Shown here: in pieces, positions 32,926 through 42,593 of the stretch
Numbering within the stretch: position 1 is the first letter of the stretch
Layout: every line of letters starts with the position of its first letter
Assembly: GCA_902792435.1 (NCBI GenBank)
Contig: CADAZN010000027.1
Span: 1-60,434 of the forward strand
Length of the DNA: 60,434 nucleotides
Direction of reading: 5' to 3'
Origin: an uncultured Bacteroidales bacterium
GTDB taxonomy: Bacteria; Bacteroidota; Bacteroidia; Bacteroidales; Muribaculaceae
Made by a program: the position numbers and the translations under genes
The notes under the pieces: generated by a model
Databases searched by the model: none
Seen by the model: only the letters and a program-made list of their open reading frames with translations
Told to the model about the DNA's origin: nothing

Positions 32926-33993
32926 ATGGCACGCAAGTCAATAGCACTGAGCATAATTGCCCTTGTTGCATCTTTCTTGATAGGATGCGACAAGGCGCCA
33001 TCAGGTGTCATCCCCGAGGGTGACATGGCGCATGTGCTTGCCGACTTTGCTAAAGCCGATGCTCTAATCAGCCAGTATCCCGACAAATTCCCCGACGACT
33101 CCTCAAAAATGGCGCTCAAGCAATCGATTCTCAAGAAGTATGACGCCGACCTCGCTATGTATGACTCATCGTTAGTGTGGTATGCTCACAACTTAAAACT
33201 TTACTCTGAGCTTCACGACAAGGCAGTGGTTATACTTGAGAAGGAAGGGAACATAAAACATGATGAAAGCACTGGCAACCAATGGGCTACAAACACCCCA
33301 CCACCAAGCTCAGCACAAACCAATGGCACAAAGAGGGTTTATCCAACAAATGGCGATAGTGCCAACATCTGGAAAGAACCTCAGCAGTGGATTCTAACTA
33401 GCGCCATGCGAAATGGATACATAAAATTTGACTATAAGCCCGACTCCGAAAGTCGACAGGGTGACTTATACTCGTTGAACTTCAAGATGATGAATTCCAG
33501 CGGGAACACCGTCAAGATTTTACTCGCTATAGACTACCATAATGGAACAACAAGCTACATTAACCGAACAGCAAACGTTTATGGATGGTCAAACTATGAT
33601 ATTCAGTCCGACAAAGAGCGCGCCATTAAACGTATTTACGGATACATCTACTACAACATAAAACCACAGCGAGTTACATTTATCGACAGCATTTATCTGC
33701 TCAGGACACATCACGACCCAGATAAATACCATATATTTAACATTCAGCGAATTGCTGGGCCCAAATCGGTGCTTGCCAAAGACTCCGCACGAATGTCGGC
33801 ACCAACACCTAGCAACCCTTCAATGCCAGGAAGGCCTAGTGTCACCCCAGTGCCACAACAAGGCGCCCCCGTGCAACGCCATGGCGACTCCACCTTCCGC
33901 CCTAAACCTCGCCTTAACAAGTCGGTTATACCAAGCCGTGAACGCATCTCCAACCCCAACGGTGAGCACATCCCACACCCACCCATCAGGTAA
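32926..33993 (+). CDS. DUF4296 lipoprotein
   Basis: 355 residues from ATG 32926, which directly precedes a signal with lipobox FLIGC; the frame upstream overlaps lspA and is a shadow. The N-terminal DUF4296 domain (VLADFAKADALISQYP, ILKKYDADLAMYDSSLVWY) is typical of Bacteroidota. A middle beta-rich region and a proline-rich, probably disordered tail (about 285-355) follow. It sits 13 bp after lspA, as in related genomes. Role unknown; envelope location is clear. Confidence 0.82.
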   Translation: MARKSIALSIIALVASFLIGCDKAPSGVIPEGDMAHVLADFAKADALISQYPDKFPDDSSKMALKQSILKKYDADLAMYDSSLVWYAHNLKLYSELHDKAVVILEKEGNIKHDESTGNQWATNTPPPSSAQTNGTKRVYPTNGDSANIWKEPQQWILTSAMRNGYIKFDYKPDSESRQGDLYSLNFKMMNSSGNTVKILLAIDYHNGTTSYINRTANVYGWSNYDIQSDKERAIKRIYGYIYYNIKPQRVTFIDSIYLLRTHHDPDKYHIFNIQRIAGPKSVLAKDSARMSAPTPSNPSMPGRPSVTPVPQQGAPVQRHGDSTFRPKPRLNKSVIPSRERISNPNGEHIPHPPIR

Positions 33994-34114
33994 CATTCAA
34001 TCAACAATTTACTCAAAACGTATCACAACTTAATAAAGGGATGTTGAAACAAAACGATTGGCAAATTCCTATTGAATAGAAATTTTTTTAATAAAAAAAT
34101 AAAATAAATTGTTA

Positions 34115-34150
34115 TTTGTCGTTATAGTTGGGATTTTATTGCTATCTTTG
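34115..34150 (+). promoter_or_regulatory. Promoter of sppA - lpxK - punA
   Basis: TTTG (34115-34118) and TATCTTTG (34143-34150) are separated by 24 bp, slightly longer than ideal. The leader to ATG 34265 is about 110 nt. The rest of the 33994-34264 gap is AT-rich with nothing recognised. Confidence 0.5.
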
Positions 34151-34264
34151 TAGATTGCATAGAGAGGGAAATTATTCTGTGCAATGGCTACGGGATTAAC
34201 AGCTGTAAGTGTCCCTTTGCCTTCTATCACACCTATGTAATTAACAATAAAACGATTAAGCTAT

Positions 34265-36079
34265 ATGTTAAAGAAATTCTTCCTTGTTGTGTGTGGCTCC
34301 TTTGTAGGAGTAATCTTGGCGTTAATATTCTTTACAATATCGTCAATTCTCATCAGTTTTGCAATCTTTGGCTCGATGGCTAACTCTAAAGGCGGAAAGA
34401 TCGAGAAGAACTCTATCATGTATGTCAAGCTTGAAGGCATGCTCAACGAGCGTAGCTCAGGTGGCAACAATTCGCTTATGTCGCTGATGTCGAATCAAGG
34501 AGCAACTCAGAGCCTATCAACTCTTATAAAGGGATTGAAGATTGCCAAGGAAGATGAAAACATCAAAGGCCTCTATCTTGACTGCCGTGGTATGGCTTCG
34601 GGAATGTCGTCGCTCTATGAGCTGCGCGAGGCACTTAAGAATTTCAAAGCTAGCAAGAAGTTTATCTACGCCTATGGCGACGAAGGCATACTGCAGAGCG
34701 ACTATTACCTGGTGTCGATTGCCGATTCTATTTTCCTTAACCCCGAGGGAATGGTTGACGTGCATGGTTTAGCATCGTCTACTCCTTACATGAAGAACCT
34801 TCTCGATAAGGTGGGAGTAGAAATGGACGTTGTGCGTGTGGGTACATTCAAGAGTGCAGTTGAACCTTACATCCTAGACCATATGAGTGACGCTAATCGT
34901 TTGCAACAAGAGCACTACTTGGGAAGCCTGTGGGGTGTAATTTCTGATGACATTGCTAAATCGCGAGGCATCGAGAAGGGAAAATTTGATGCCTTGACCG
35001 ATAGTGTGATGACAACAATGAGTTCAAAGGAACTAATTCAGAACAAGCTCGTCGACCACCTGTGCTATCGCACTGAAATGGAGGACAAGCTTCGCGCCCT
35101 CACCGATGTAGAAAAAGATGAAGATCTCAAGTTGGTTACTGCCGAGGAACTCCTTGAAGCCAATGACGACCCAATGGGCACTGGCAGCAAAGTGATTGCA
35201 GTTCTCTATGCCGATGGAGAGATTTTTAGCGGCACCAACAACAATGGTGGGCCCATGCCCAACATGAACAACAATGTGGGCATCTATAGCGAAGATATGG
35301 CTAAGACCATTCGCGAGCTCAGGTACAATGACGACGTGAAGGGTCTTGTTCTCCGAGTGAACTCTCCTGGCGGTAGCGCTTTTGGCAGCGAGGAGATTTG
35401 GAAGGCCCTCGAGGACTTCAAGGCATCTGGCAAGCCATTTGTTGTATCGATGAGTGACTATGCTGCATCAGGAGGTTACTACATCTCATCGGGTGCTGAA
35501 CGCATTTTTGCCGAGCCACTCACCATCACTGGCAGCATCGGCATCTTTGGCATGATTCCTAATGCAAGCAACTTCATCAACAACACCTTAGGAATGAACT
35601 TTGAGGAAGTAAGCACCAACACCAATGCTATAGCAGGAGCTATCTACAAGCCATTGACCGACCAGCAGCGCAACGCTTTGCAACAAATGGTTAATCGTGG
35701 ATATGAGACATTCACAGGTCGCTGCGCTCAAGGCCGCAAAGTGACTCAAGACTCCATCAAGAGCATTGGCGAAGGACGAGTTTGGGATGCTATTACAGCC
35801 AAGCAAATAGGACTCGTTGATGAGTTTGGCGGACTGGAAGCAGCCGTTAAGTGGATAGCAAAGAAGGCTAAATTGGGCGACAACGATTATTCGGTAGTTG
35901 ATTATCCAACTCTAGAGCTTTCATTCATGGACATGCTATCATCAATGCAAAAGATGAAAATTGAGAACGACATGCGCCAACGCATGGGAATGTTCTACAC
36001 CTATTATGAGCAGTTACAGGCCATTATGGGACGCGACAAGGTTCTATGCATCATGGAACCCGTAGATATATCATTTTAA
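34265..36079 (+). CDS. sppA: Signal peptide peptidase SppA (protease IV, 67K type)
   Basis: This 604-residue inner-membrane serine protease degrades cleaved signal peptides. One N-terminal membrane helix (about 5-40) is followed by two tandem ClpP-like domains. The catalytic Lys is in GTFKSAVEPY (about 197) and the catalytic Ser in YAASGGYY (about 402), positions close to the E. coli enzyme. It is first in the sppA-lpxK-punA unit. Confidence 0.95.
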   Translation: MLKKFFLVVCGSFVGVILALIFFTISSILISFAIFGSMANSKGGKIEKNSIMYVKLEGMLNERSSGGNNSLMSLMSNQGATQSLSTLIKGLKIAKEDENIKGLYLDCRGMASGMSSLYELREALKNFKASKKFIYAYGDEGILQSDYYLVSIADSIFLNPEGMVDVHGLASSTPYMKNLLDKVGVEMDVVRVGTFKSAVEPYILDHMSDANRLQQEHYLGSLWGVISDDIAKSRGIEKGKFDALTDSVMTTMSSKELIQNKLVDHLCYRTEMEDKLRALTDVEKDEDLKLVTAEELLEANDDPMGTGSKVIAVLYADGEIFSGTNNNGGPMPNMNNNVGIYSEDMAKTIRELRYNDDVKGLVLRVNSPGGSAFGSEEIWKALEDFKASGKPFVVSMSDYAASGGYYISSGAERIFAEPLTITGSIGIFGMIPNASNFINNTLGMNFEEVSTNTNAIAGAIYKPLTDQQRNALQQMVNRGYETFTGRCAQGRKVTQDSIKSIGEGRVWDAITAKQIGLVDEFGGLEAAVKWIAKKAKLGDNDYSVVDYPTLELSFMDMLSSMQKMKIENDMRQRMGMFYTYYEQLQAIMGRDKVLCIMEPVDISF

Positions 36080-36139
36080 TTGACAATTTACAACTGATAA
36101 TTTATTGCCTAGTCTACTTGGTTTATTATAAACACACTG

Positions 36140-37261
36140 ATGGATTTAGACAACATAATACGCATAAGCCGCAAGGTTCTTAACGTGAGCGAGACTATAT
36201 TGCTCACGCCACTGTCGTGGATGTATGGCAGTGCTGTGTGGATGCGCAATTTTGCTTTCAACAGCGGGATTCTCAAACAAGAGGAATTTGAGGTTCCGGT
36301 TATTTCTATAGGAAATGTGACAGTGGGCGGCACAGGCAAGACTCCTCATGTGGAATATATCGTTTCACGGTTGTGTCGCAAATACGAAATCGCTGTACTG
36401 AGCCGTGGTTACAAGCGCCGCACCAAGGGTTTTGTGCTTGCCAACGATAACCTGTCGCCAGTGGACTTGGGTGATGAACCTTACCAGATATACCGCAAGT
36501 TCCGCTCGATGGTGACCGTTGCAGTGTGCGAGGACCGACGCAAAGGCATCAACACCTTGCTCCGCATCAATCCCGACATCAACCTCATTATCATGGACGA
36601 TGCAATGCAGCACCGCTATGTTAAGCCCAAAGTCAGTGTGGTGATGATCGACTATAGCCGTCCACCCTATGAGGATAAGCTACTACCTCTAGGCTCCCTG
36701 CGAGAGCCTGCCGACCGCATTCTCAAGTGCGACATGGTTGTTGTCACCAAGTGCCCCGACGATGTCAAGCCTGTGGACCTGCGCATGATAAAGGAGCATA
36801 TGGACTTGTTCAAGTATCAGCAGCTGTATTTCTCCAAAGTGCGTTATGGAGCCCCTCAGCCAGTATTCCCTATCGCCGACCCCGACCTCACATCGCTCAA
36901 CTGGCTCGATAAGGATGACTTGATTCTGGGCATTGCAGGTATTGCCAATCCTCGCCCATTCACCAAGTACCTAAAGCAATTCGGCACCCGCCTCAAGGTT
37001 GTCCATTACGATGACCATCACACTTATAGCCGCGAGGATTTCCGCTATATCTTCAAGCTCTTTAAGGAGCTGGAAGGAAAGCGCAAGTATATAGTTACCA
37101 CCGAGAAAGATGCTGTGAGAATTCTCAACAGCCCCTATTTCCCTCCCACCCGTCAGCACAACATCTACTTCATCCCAATTCAGGCCGACTTCCTGAACTA
37201 TGAAGACCGCGACTTCATCCATGAGCTCCAAAAGAAAATAGAGGGCATTCAAGACATGTAA
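36140..37261 (+). CDS. lpxK: Tetraacyldisaccharide 4'-kinase (lipid A biosynthesis)
   Basis: A 373-residue membrane-associated kinase that phosphorylates the 4' position of the lipid A disaccharide. The N-terminal amphipathic/hydrophobic helix (LLTPLSWMYGSAVWM) is followed by the P-loop NVTVGGTGKTPHVEY, LSRGYKRRTKGF, and DDAMQHRYVKP with the catalytic Asp pair. The C-terminal part has HYDDHHTYSREDF. It confirms an LPS-bearing Gram-negative. The order sppA - lpxK - punA is widespread in Bacteroidales. Confidence 0.95.
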   Translation: MDLDNIIRISRKVLNVSETILLTPLSWMYGSAVWMRNFAFNSGILKQEEFEVPVISIGNVTVGGTGKTPHVEYIVSRLCRKYEIAVLSRGYKRRTKGFVLANDNLSPVDLGDEPYQIYRKFRSMVTVAVCEDRRKGINTLLRINPDINLIIMDDAMQHRYVKPKVSVVMIDYSRPPYEDKLLPLGSLREPADRILKCDMVVVTKCPDDVKPVDLRMIKEHMDLFKYQQLYFSKVRYGAPQPVFPIADPDLTSLNWLDKDDLILGIAGIANPRPFTKYLKQFGTRLKVVHYDDHHTYSREDFRYIFKLFKELEGKRKYIVTTEKDAVRILNSPYFPPTRQHNIYFIPIQADFLNYEDRDFIHELQKKIEGIQDM

Positions 37262-37333
37262 TGAAGAGGGAACAGTTGTGGCAACTTTTAAGAAACTAAA
37301 CATTTATAATAATTCTAATACAAATTAACTATT

Positions 37334-38176
37334 ATGGAAAAAGAAATTAATTGGCTCGAAAAGATTCAAGAGACCGCAGCTTTCATCAAGGAGAAAGTGG
37401 GCGGAGAGATGCCCAAAGTGGCAATCGTATTGGGCTCTGGACTGGGCGACTTGGCAAACAAGATTGACACCAAGATAGCCATCCCCTATGGCGAGATTCC
37501 AAACTTCCCAATCTCTACTGTAGAGGGTCACAAAGGTCAGCTCATCTTTGGAAAACTGGGCAAGAAATATGTCATGGCAATGCAAGGACGCTTCCACTAC
37601 TATGAGGGCTACACAATGAAAGAGGCTACGTTCCCCATCCGCGTGATGAAAGCCCTTGGCGTGAAGGTGCTTTGCGTGAGCAATGCTGCCGGTGGTATGA
37701 ACCCTGACTTCCGCGTTGGCGACGTAATGCTTATCACCGACCACATCAACCTATTCCCCGATCACCCATTGCGTGGCAAGAACTATAACGAACTAGGCCC
37801 ACGCTTCCCAGCAATGAACGAGGCTTACAGTCACCGCATTCTTGATTTGGCACGCGACATTGCCAAGAAGAATAATGTTCGCTTGATGGAAGGTGTGTAT
37901 GTTGGCACCCAAGGTCCCACCTTCGAGACTCCATCAGAGTATCGCTTCTTCTATCGCATTGGTGGCGACGCAGTTGGAATGAGCACCGTGCCCGAAGTTA
38001 TCGTGGCTCGCCACAGCGACATGGAAGTCTTTGGTTTGAGCGTCATCACCGACTTAGGCGGCGAGGGCATCTTTGTAGATGTCTCTCACGAGGAGGTTCA
38101 ACAGGCAGCTTCTAAAGCAGAACCCATCATGACGCTTATGGTACAAGAGGTTATCAACCACCTAGACGAAGTGTAA
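37334..38176 (+). CDS. punA: Purine-nucleoside phosphorylase
   Basis: A 280-residue trimeric-type PNP that splits inosine or guanosine with phosphate. Motifs: AIVLGSGLGDLA, QGRFHYYEGY, SNAAGGMNPDF, VGTQGPTFETPSE and VGMSTVPEVIVARH. The length fits. It is last of its unit and is followed by a strong terminator. Confidence 0.95.
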   Translation: MEKEINWLEKIQETAAFIKEKVGGEMPKVAIVLGSGLGDLANKIDTKIAIPYGEIPNFPISTVEGHKGQLIFGKLGKKYVMAMQGRFHYYEGYTMKEATFPIRVMKALGVKVLCVSNAAGGMNPDFRVGDVMLITDHINLFPDHPLRGKNYNELGPRFPAMNEAYSHRILDLARDIAKKNNVRLMEGVYVGTQGPTFETPSEYRFFYRIGGDAVGMSTVPEVIVARHSDMEVFGLSVITDLGGEGIFVDVSHEEVQQAASKAEPIMTLMVQEVINHLDEV

Positions 38177-38216
38177 TTCTAATTCCACTTCTCTAATTAT
38201 AACACATATTTAATCG

Positions 38217-38261
38217 AAAATGGCTTCGAAACCAGAATTCTGGTTTTGAAGCCATTTTTTT
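38217..38261. terminator. Strong terminator between punA and rnc
   Basis: AAATGGCTTC-g-AAACCAG pairs with CTGGTTT-t-GAAGCCATTT around AATT, then a run of T; convergent genes share it. Confidence 0.9.
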
Positions 38262-38286
38262 GTTGAGTTATAGAGAGAATAAAACG

Positions 38287-39066
38287 TTACTGGTTTATTA
38301 CGCTAGCAGTCGAGAGCACTTGCTCGCGAAAAATGTTGTCCTTTTTAAGTCGCTCATAAGCTTTTTTGCTAGCGGCTTGATGCGACTCCTTCTTGCTGTA
38401 ACCCGACCCATCGGAGGCATAAATTCCCCCTATGAGTACTGCTGTTTTGAATATAGGATTGCCCTCGGCATCGTTCATAGTGTCAATAAGCTGGAACTCA
38501 ATCGAGACACGATACTTCTGGGTCCATTCAATAAGTCTAGACTTGTAGTTTTGTTCGGTTTTCACCAGCTCCTTGATATCGAGGTGCTGTGCGATAATCT
38601 TATTCTCAATGAAATCCTTGCAAGCCTTGTATCCTCTATCAAGATAAATCGCTCCCACTAGAGCCTCAACAGCATTTCCGCTTATGTAAGAATTGTGGCT
38701 CGACGAGTGAGTTGAGGCTCTCACGTGAGATTCAATCCTGAAAGCCTTACCAATGCGATTGAGGCTCTCACGCTGCACAATCTTGGCTCGAGTACTGGTG
38801 AGGAACCCCTCGTGCCTGGTGGGATATCGGTTGTAGAGATAAGCCCCAACTACCGCATCGAGAATAGCGTCGCCCAGGAACTCAAGCCTCTCATTGTTGG
38901 CCCAACGCCCGTTTGGAGTTTTCACAGGCATAGACCGGTGTACCAAAGCCAGTTTGTAATACTCAATGTGCAAAGGATAGAACCCTGTTATACCGTGAAT
39001 AAAAACATAAAGTTCCTTTTCCTTAGCGAAAAGGAACTTTATGACTGATATGAATCGGTTAAACAA
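38287..39066 (-). CDS. rnc: Ribonuclease III
   Basis: A 259-residue double-strand RNA endonuclease for rRNA and mRNA processing. The signature NERLEFLGDAILD holds the Mg ligands, GNAVEALVGAIYLD is the second catalytic part, and the C-terminal dsRBD (YKSRLIEWTQ, GSGYSKKESHQAASKKAYERL) completes the enzyme. It is third in acpP - fabF - rnc, 123 bp after fabF. Its own coding start contains a 13-bp perfect hairpin (39009-39040). Confidence 0.95.
   Translation of the reverse strand: MFNRFISVIKFLFAKEKELYVFIHGITGFYPLHIEYYKLALVHRSMPVKTPNGRWANNERLEFLGDAILDAVVGAYLYNRYPTRHEGFLTSTRAKIVQRESLNRIGKAFRIESHVRASTHSSSHNSYISGNAVEALVGAIYLDRGYKACKDFIENKIIAQHLDIKELVKTEQNYKSRLIEWTQKYRVSIEFQLIDTMNDAEGNPIFKTAVLIGGIYASDGSGYSKKESHQAASKKAYERLKKDNIFREQVLSTASVINQ
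39009..39040 (-). promoter_or_regulatory. Perfect hairpin inside the first codons of rnc
   Basis: AAAGTTCCTTTTC and GAAAAGGAACTTT pair without mismatch around a 6-nt loop, from 27 to 58 nt after the A of the ATG. It could affect rnc translation or be a processing target. Confidence 0.5.
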
Positions 39067-39189
39067 GGTGTTGGAGTCAAGCTTTATGGTGGCAAGGCTC
39101 CTCTGCCTTTAATTTAGCTTTAGGAAGCTATGGCGCTTACCCTGCCATCGTGGGTTAATGTGTTGAATTGAAACTGGTTTAGACAGTTA

Positions 39190-40449
39190 TCAATACTTCT
39201 TAACAATCAGGCTGGCATTGTGACCGCCAAAGCCAAAAGTGTTTGACAGCGCCACATTCACCTCTCGGTGTTGTGCCTTGTTAAAGGTGAAGTTGAGCTT
39301 GTAGTCAATGTCGGGATCGTTGTCACCTTCCTCGTGGTTGATGGTTGGAGGAACAATATTGTTCTGACAAGCCAACACGCAGAAGAGTGCCTCCATAGCT
39401 CCAGTAGCACCGAGCATGTGTCCAGTCATCGACTTAGTGGAGCTAATATTGAGCTCATAGGCATGCTTGCCAAACACGTCGATGATAGCTTGTGCCTCGC
39501 TGAGGTCACCCACAGGAGTAGAAGTGCCATGAACGTTGATGTAGTCAACTTCTTGAGGTGCTATACCAGCATCTTCAAGAGCACGCTGCATTACCAACGA
39601 AGCACCAAGTCCTTCGGGATGACTAGCGGTGATGTGGTAGGCGTCGGCACTCATGCCACCGCCAATAACCTCGGCATATATTTTAGCACCGCGAGCCAAT
39701 GCATGCTCGAGCTCCTCGAATATCAGCGTAACACCGCCCTCGCCCATCACGAAACCGTCGCGCGAGCCACTAAATGGACGCGAAGCTGTCTCGGGATTGT
39801 CGTTGCGAGTAGAGATGGCCTTCATCGAGTTGAAACCACCCACACCTGCTGGATAGATTGCTGCCTCCGAGCCGCCAGTGACAATAGCTGTTGCCTTGCC
39901 CATGCGCACGTAGTTGAAGGCATCAATCATAGCGTTGGTAGAAGTGGCACATGCCGATACCACACCATAGTTAGGACCACGCAAACCCCACTTTATCGAG
40001 ATGTGACCAGCCGCGATGTCGGCAATCATCATTGGGATAAAGAATGGGTTGTACTTTGGACCCTTCTCCTCGTTCTTGGCATAGTAACCTGCTTCGCTCT
40101 CAAAGGTGTGAAGGCCGCCAATACCTGAGCCATAAATGACTCCTATCTCATTGCGGTCAACCTTCTCGTCGTCAAGGAGCTTTGAATCGGCAAGAGCCTG
40201 TGTAGCACTTGCCATTGCGTAGTGGCAATAGAGGTCCATGCGACGGGCGTCACGACGGTCCAGATACTCCTCTACGTTAAAGTCCTTTACCTCGCAGGCG
40301 AACTGAGTCTTGAACAGTGAGGCATCAAAATGAGTAATAGGTCCTGCTCCGCTCACTCCATTAACGGCGTTTTTCCATGCGGTTTCAACGTCATTACCTA
40401 TAGGAGTGATTGCACCAAGACCTGTTACCACTACTCTCTTTAATTCCAT
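39190..40449 (-). CDS. fabF: Beta-ketoacyl-ACP synthase II
   Basis: A 419-residue condensing enzyme of type II fatty acid synthesis. The Cys-His-His triad is visible: SACATST (Cys167), NVHGTSTPVGD and KSMTGHMLGATG. FGFGGHNAS is the C-terminal glycine loop. It elongates acyl-ACP with malonyl-ACP. It follows acpP by 51 bp. Confidence 0.96.
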   Translation of the reverse strand: MELKRVVVTGLGAITPIGNDVETAWKNAVNGVSGAGPITHFDASLFKTQFACEVKDFNVEEYLDRRDARRMDLYCHYAMASATQALADSKLLDDEKVDRNEIGVIYGSGIGGLHTFESEAGYYAKNEEKGPKYNPFFIPMMIADIAAGHISIKWGLRGPNYGVVSACATSTNAMIDAFNYVRMGKATAIVTGGSEAAIYPAGVGGFNSMKAISTRNDNPETASRPFSGSRDGFVMGEGGVTLIFEELEHALARGAKIYAEVIGGGMSADAYHITASHPEGLGASLVMQRALEDAGIAPQEVDYINVHGTSTPVGDLSEAQAIIDVFGKHAYELNISSTKSMTGHMLGATGAMEALFCVLACQNNIVPPTINHEEGDNDPDIDYKLNFTFNKAQHREVNVALSNTFGFGGHNASLIVKKY

Positions 40450-40500
40450 AACAATTAAAAAGGAGATGTATTAAAACAAAAGAATGTTTAGATTGTTGTT

Positions 40501-40743
40501 TTATTGAGCGGCTTTAGCAGCCTCGATGAAAGAAACAGCATCACCTACGGTCTGTATCTTCTCAGTCTCTGCATCGGGAATAGTGATGTCAAATTCCTTC
40601 TCAAGCTCCATGATCAGCTCTACGGTATCCAAGCTGTCGGCACCAAGATCCTGAGCAAATGTTGCTTCGGGAGTAATTTGAGACTCACTAACACCTAATT
40701 TGTCAACGATAATCGCTGCTACTCTTTCTTGAATTTCAGACAT
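40501..40743 (-). CDS. acpP: Acyl carrier protein
   Basis: The 80-residue acidic protein carries the phosphopantetheine site [10 protein letters not shown] (Ser37). It carries acyl chains for FabF and LpxA/LpxD-type enzymes. It is first of acpP - fabF - rnc. A TAATTTTG at 40911-40918 on the minus strand could be its promoter, with a leader of about 160 nt. Confidence 0.97.
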   Translation of the reverse strand: MSEIQERVAAIIVDKLGVSESQITPEATFAQDLGADSLDTVELIMELEKEFDITIPDAETEKIQTVGDAVSFIEAAKAAQ

Positions 40744-41186
40744 AATACTATGAATTTTAAATTGTTAAATAATGTATGTTCGTTTTTTGCGGTGCAAAGT
40801 AAGTCATTATTTTCCAAATAGAAAAACAAAACCTCAATATTTTGTCAACAACGCCACATTTTTTCTGCAAAAATTACTTAACGAGGCTTAAAACAAGCAA
40901 CTTAGAAACACAAAATTACCTTTTTTAACAGAGAAATGCTTCTTTTGCTGGCCTAAATACAGGTCTTGCGCTCTCTTGCGCCCGCATTGTTTTTTCCGTT
41001 ATTTGTGGCCTTTGACTAGGGGGAGGATTATTGGTTTAATTGAGCATTCAAAAAAATGTCTTGAAGATGTTTTTTTACAGAATGAGCGGGCGCCGCTGGA
41101 TGACAACGGCGACAAGGATTAGAAAAACATTAAAGATGAATAGAGACAGGGCTAACGTTCTATCAACAGATATGACTTTAGCCTTA
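40744..41186. other. 443-bp stretch without recognised gene
   Basis: The part next to acpP is AT-rich, with a possible minus-strand -7 element (40911-40918). The part from 40940 on holds short GC-rich runs (TCTTGCGCTCTCTTGCGCCC; CGCCG..CGGCG near 41092-41110). I found no ORF with a credible start and no known structured RNA. A small RNA cannot be excluded. Confidence 0.4.
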
Positions 41187-41564
41187 TTAGAAAAGTTCGC
41201 TTTCCAGGAGTTCGCTTGCGTCGGCCACGCAGTCTTCGCAAGATCGCAGCACCTGTCCTGTGCCCACCCCTTTAAGCAGCTTGCACTGGGTAGCGCCATT
41301 ACGCTCTTGGAATTGGGTCATGATTTTAGTCATCACCTTGCGTGAACGCAATTTGTCGCCCGTAGCCAATCCCACGATGATCGCCGCTCCGGTGAGTGCT
41401 CCACATGTCCCTTCCATATTTCCCATACCACTACCAAAGGCATTACCCAAGTTCATAGCTTGTTGCTCGGTGATGCCCACCATATCGGCATAAGTAGCTA
41501 TGACGGCTTGAGCACAATTGCAAGTCTTTTTTCTCTCGGCCGCCAAATGTTTCCTTGTCTCCAT
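41187..41564 (-). CDS. C_GCAxxG_C_C family redox-type protein
   Basis: 125 residues from ATG 41564; an in-frame ATG at 41576 adds four. The cysteine pattern defining the family is present: TCNCAQAV, GTCGALTGA, TQCKLL and SCEDCV. Members are predicted to bind a metal or undergo disulfide redox chemistry, often beside oxidoreductases; none has a firm function known to me. It lies 52 bp after fmt on the same strand. Confidence 0.85.
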   Translation of the reverse strand: METRKHLAAERKKTCNCAQAVIATYADMVGITEQQAMNLGNAFGSGMGNMEGTCGALTGAAIIVGLATGDKLRSRKVMTKIMTQFQERNGATQCKLLKGVGTGQVLRSCEDCVADASELLESELF

Positions 41565-41616
41565 AACGATAACCAATCAAACAAAAAAATACTACACAAG
41601 ATTTATTTCAAAAAGA

Positions 41617-42579
41617 TTACTGAAATCTGCACCCCTCAATCGTGAAACCACGCATGAAATCGGCGGCTGGCATACGGCGCTTTCCTGAGAGTTGGAGCGA
41701 CAAAATCTCTAACATTCCATCACCGCACTGCACCAATAGGTGTTTGCCATCGGCATCAATGGTGCCTGGCGCTGCCCCACCCTTCTCTAACGGCTCACTT
41801 GTGGCAAAAATTTTGACATGATACACATTGCCTTTCCCATCCACAATTTCACTCCATGCTGCAGGATAAGGCGAGAGACCACGTATGTGATTATATAGTT
41901 CTTCAGCGGGGCGTTTCCAATCGATGCGACAAGTCTCGGTGAAGATTTTGGGTGCTGGTGTAGGTAGCTCGCCATCGAGCATTTCCAACTGCGGAATGGG
42001 TTTGACTGTGCCAGCAATGATTGCATCAACAGTCTCAAGCACCATATCGGCCCCCAATAGCATCAACTTGTCGTGAATCACTTCCACGTTATCGGTGCGC
42101 CCTATTTCAATGGATTTCTGCTGAATCACGTCACCAGTGTCAATCTCATGCTTGAGGAAAAATGTTGTGACTCCTGTCACTTTGTCGCCGTTCATCACCG
42201 CCCAGTTTATAGGCGCTGCGCCACGATACTTGGGCAGCAATGAAGCATGCAAATTGAATGTGCCCAGTGGCGGCATTGCCCACACCACCTCGGGCAGCAT
42301 GCGGAATGCAATAACGATGTGAAGTTGTGCATTAAGACTGCGCAACTCATTGACAAATGCCTCGTCTTTAAGCCTCTCGGGCTGCATGAGGTGCAAACCC
42401 TGCTCAACGGCATATTGTTTCACCGCCGATTGTATTAATCGGTGACCACGGCCAGCAATCTTGTCGGGCATAGTCACCACACCAACTATATTGTAACCAC
42501 CCTCAACTAGGCGACGTAAACTCTCAACAGCAAAGTCGGGGGTACCGAAAAACACTATTCTTAAGTCTTCTTTATTCAT
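41617..42579 (-). CDS. fmt: Methionyl-tRNA formyltransferase
   Basis: The 320-residue enzyme formylates initiator Met-tRNA. FFGTPDFAVESLRRL begins the formyl-transferase domain, and FNLHASLLPKYRGAAPINWA with KHEIDTGDV holds the Asn-His-Asp catalytic set. The C-terminal tRNA-binding domain follows. It lies 14 bp after the ClC channel gene. Confidence 0.96.
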   Translation of the reverse strand: MNKEDLRIVFFGTPDFAVESLRRLVEGGYNIVGVVTMPDKIAGRGHRLIQSAVKQYAVEQGLHLMQPERLKDEAFVNELRSLNAQLHIVIAFRMLPEVVWAMPPLGTFNLHASLLPKYRGAAPINWAVMNGDKVTGVTTFFLKHEIDTGDVIQQKSIEIGRTDNVEVIHDKLMLLGADMVLETVDAIIAGTVKPIPQLEMLDGELPTPAPKIFTETCRIDWKRPAEELYNHIRGLSPYPAAWSEIVDGKGNVYHVKIFATSEPLEKGGAAPGTIDADGKHLLVQCGDGMLEILSLQLSGKRRMPAADFMRGFTIEGCRFQ

Positions 42580-42593
42580 TATGAGTTATCAAG

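Noticed and set aside
41075-41299. 74-codon minus-strand ORF with a hydrophobic end
   Set aside because: Its only start lies inside the C_GCAxxG gene in another frame, so it is a shadow plus open intergenic sequence.
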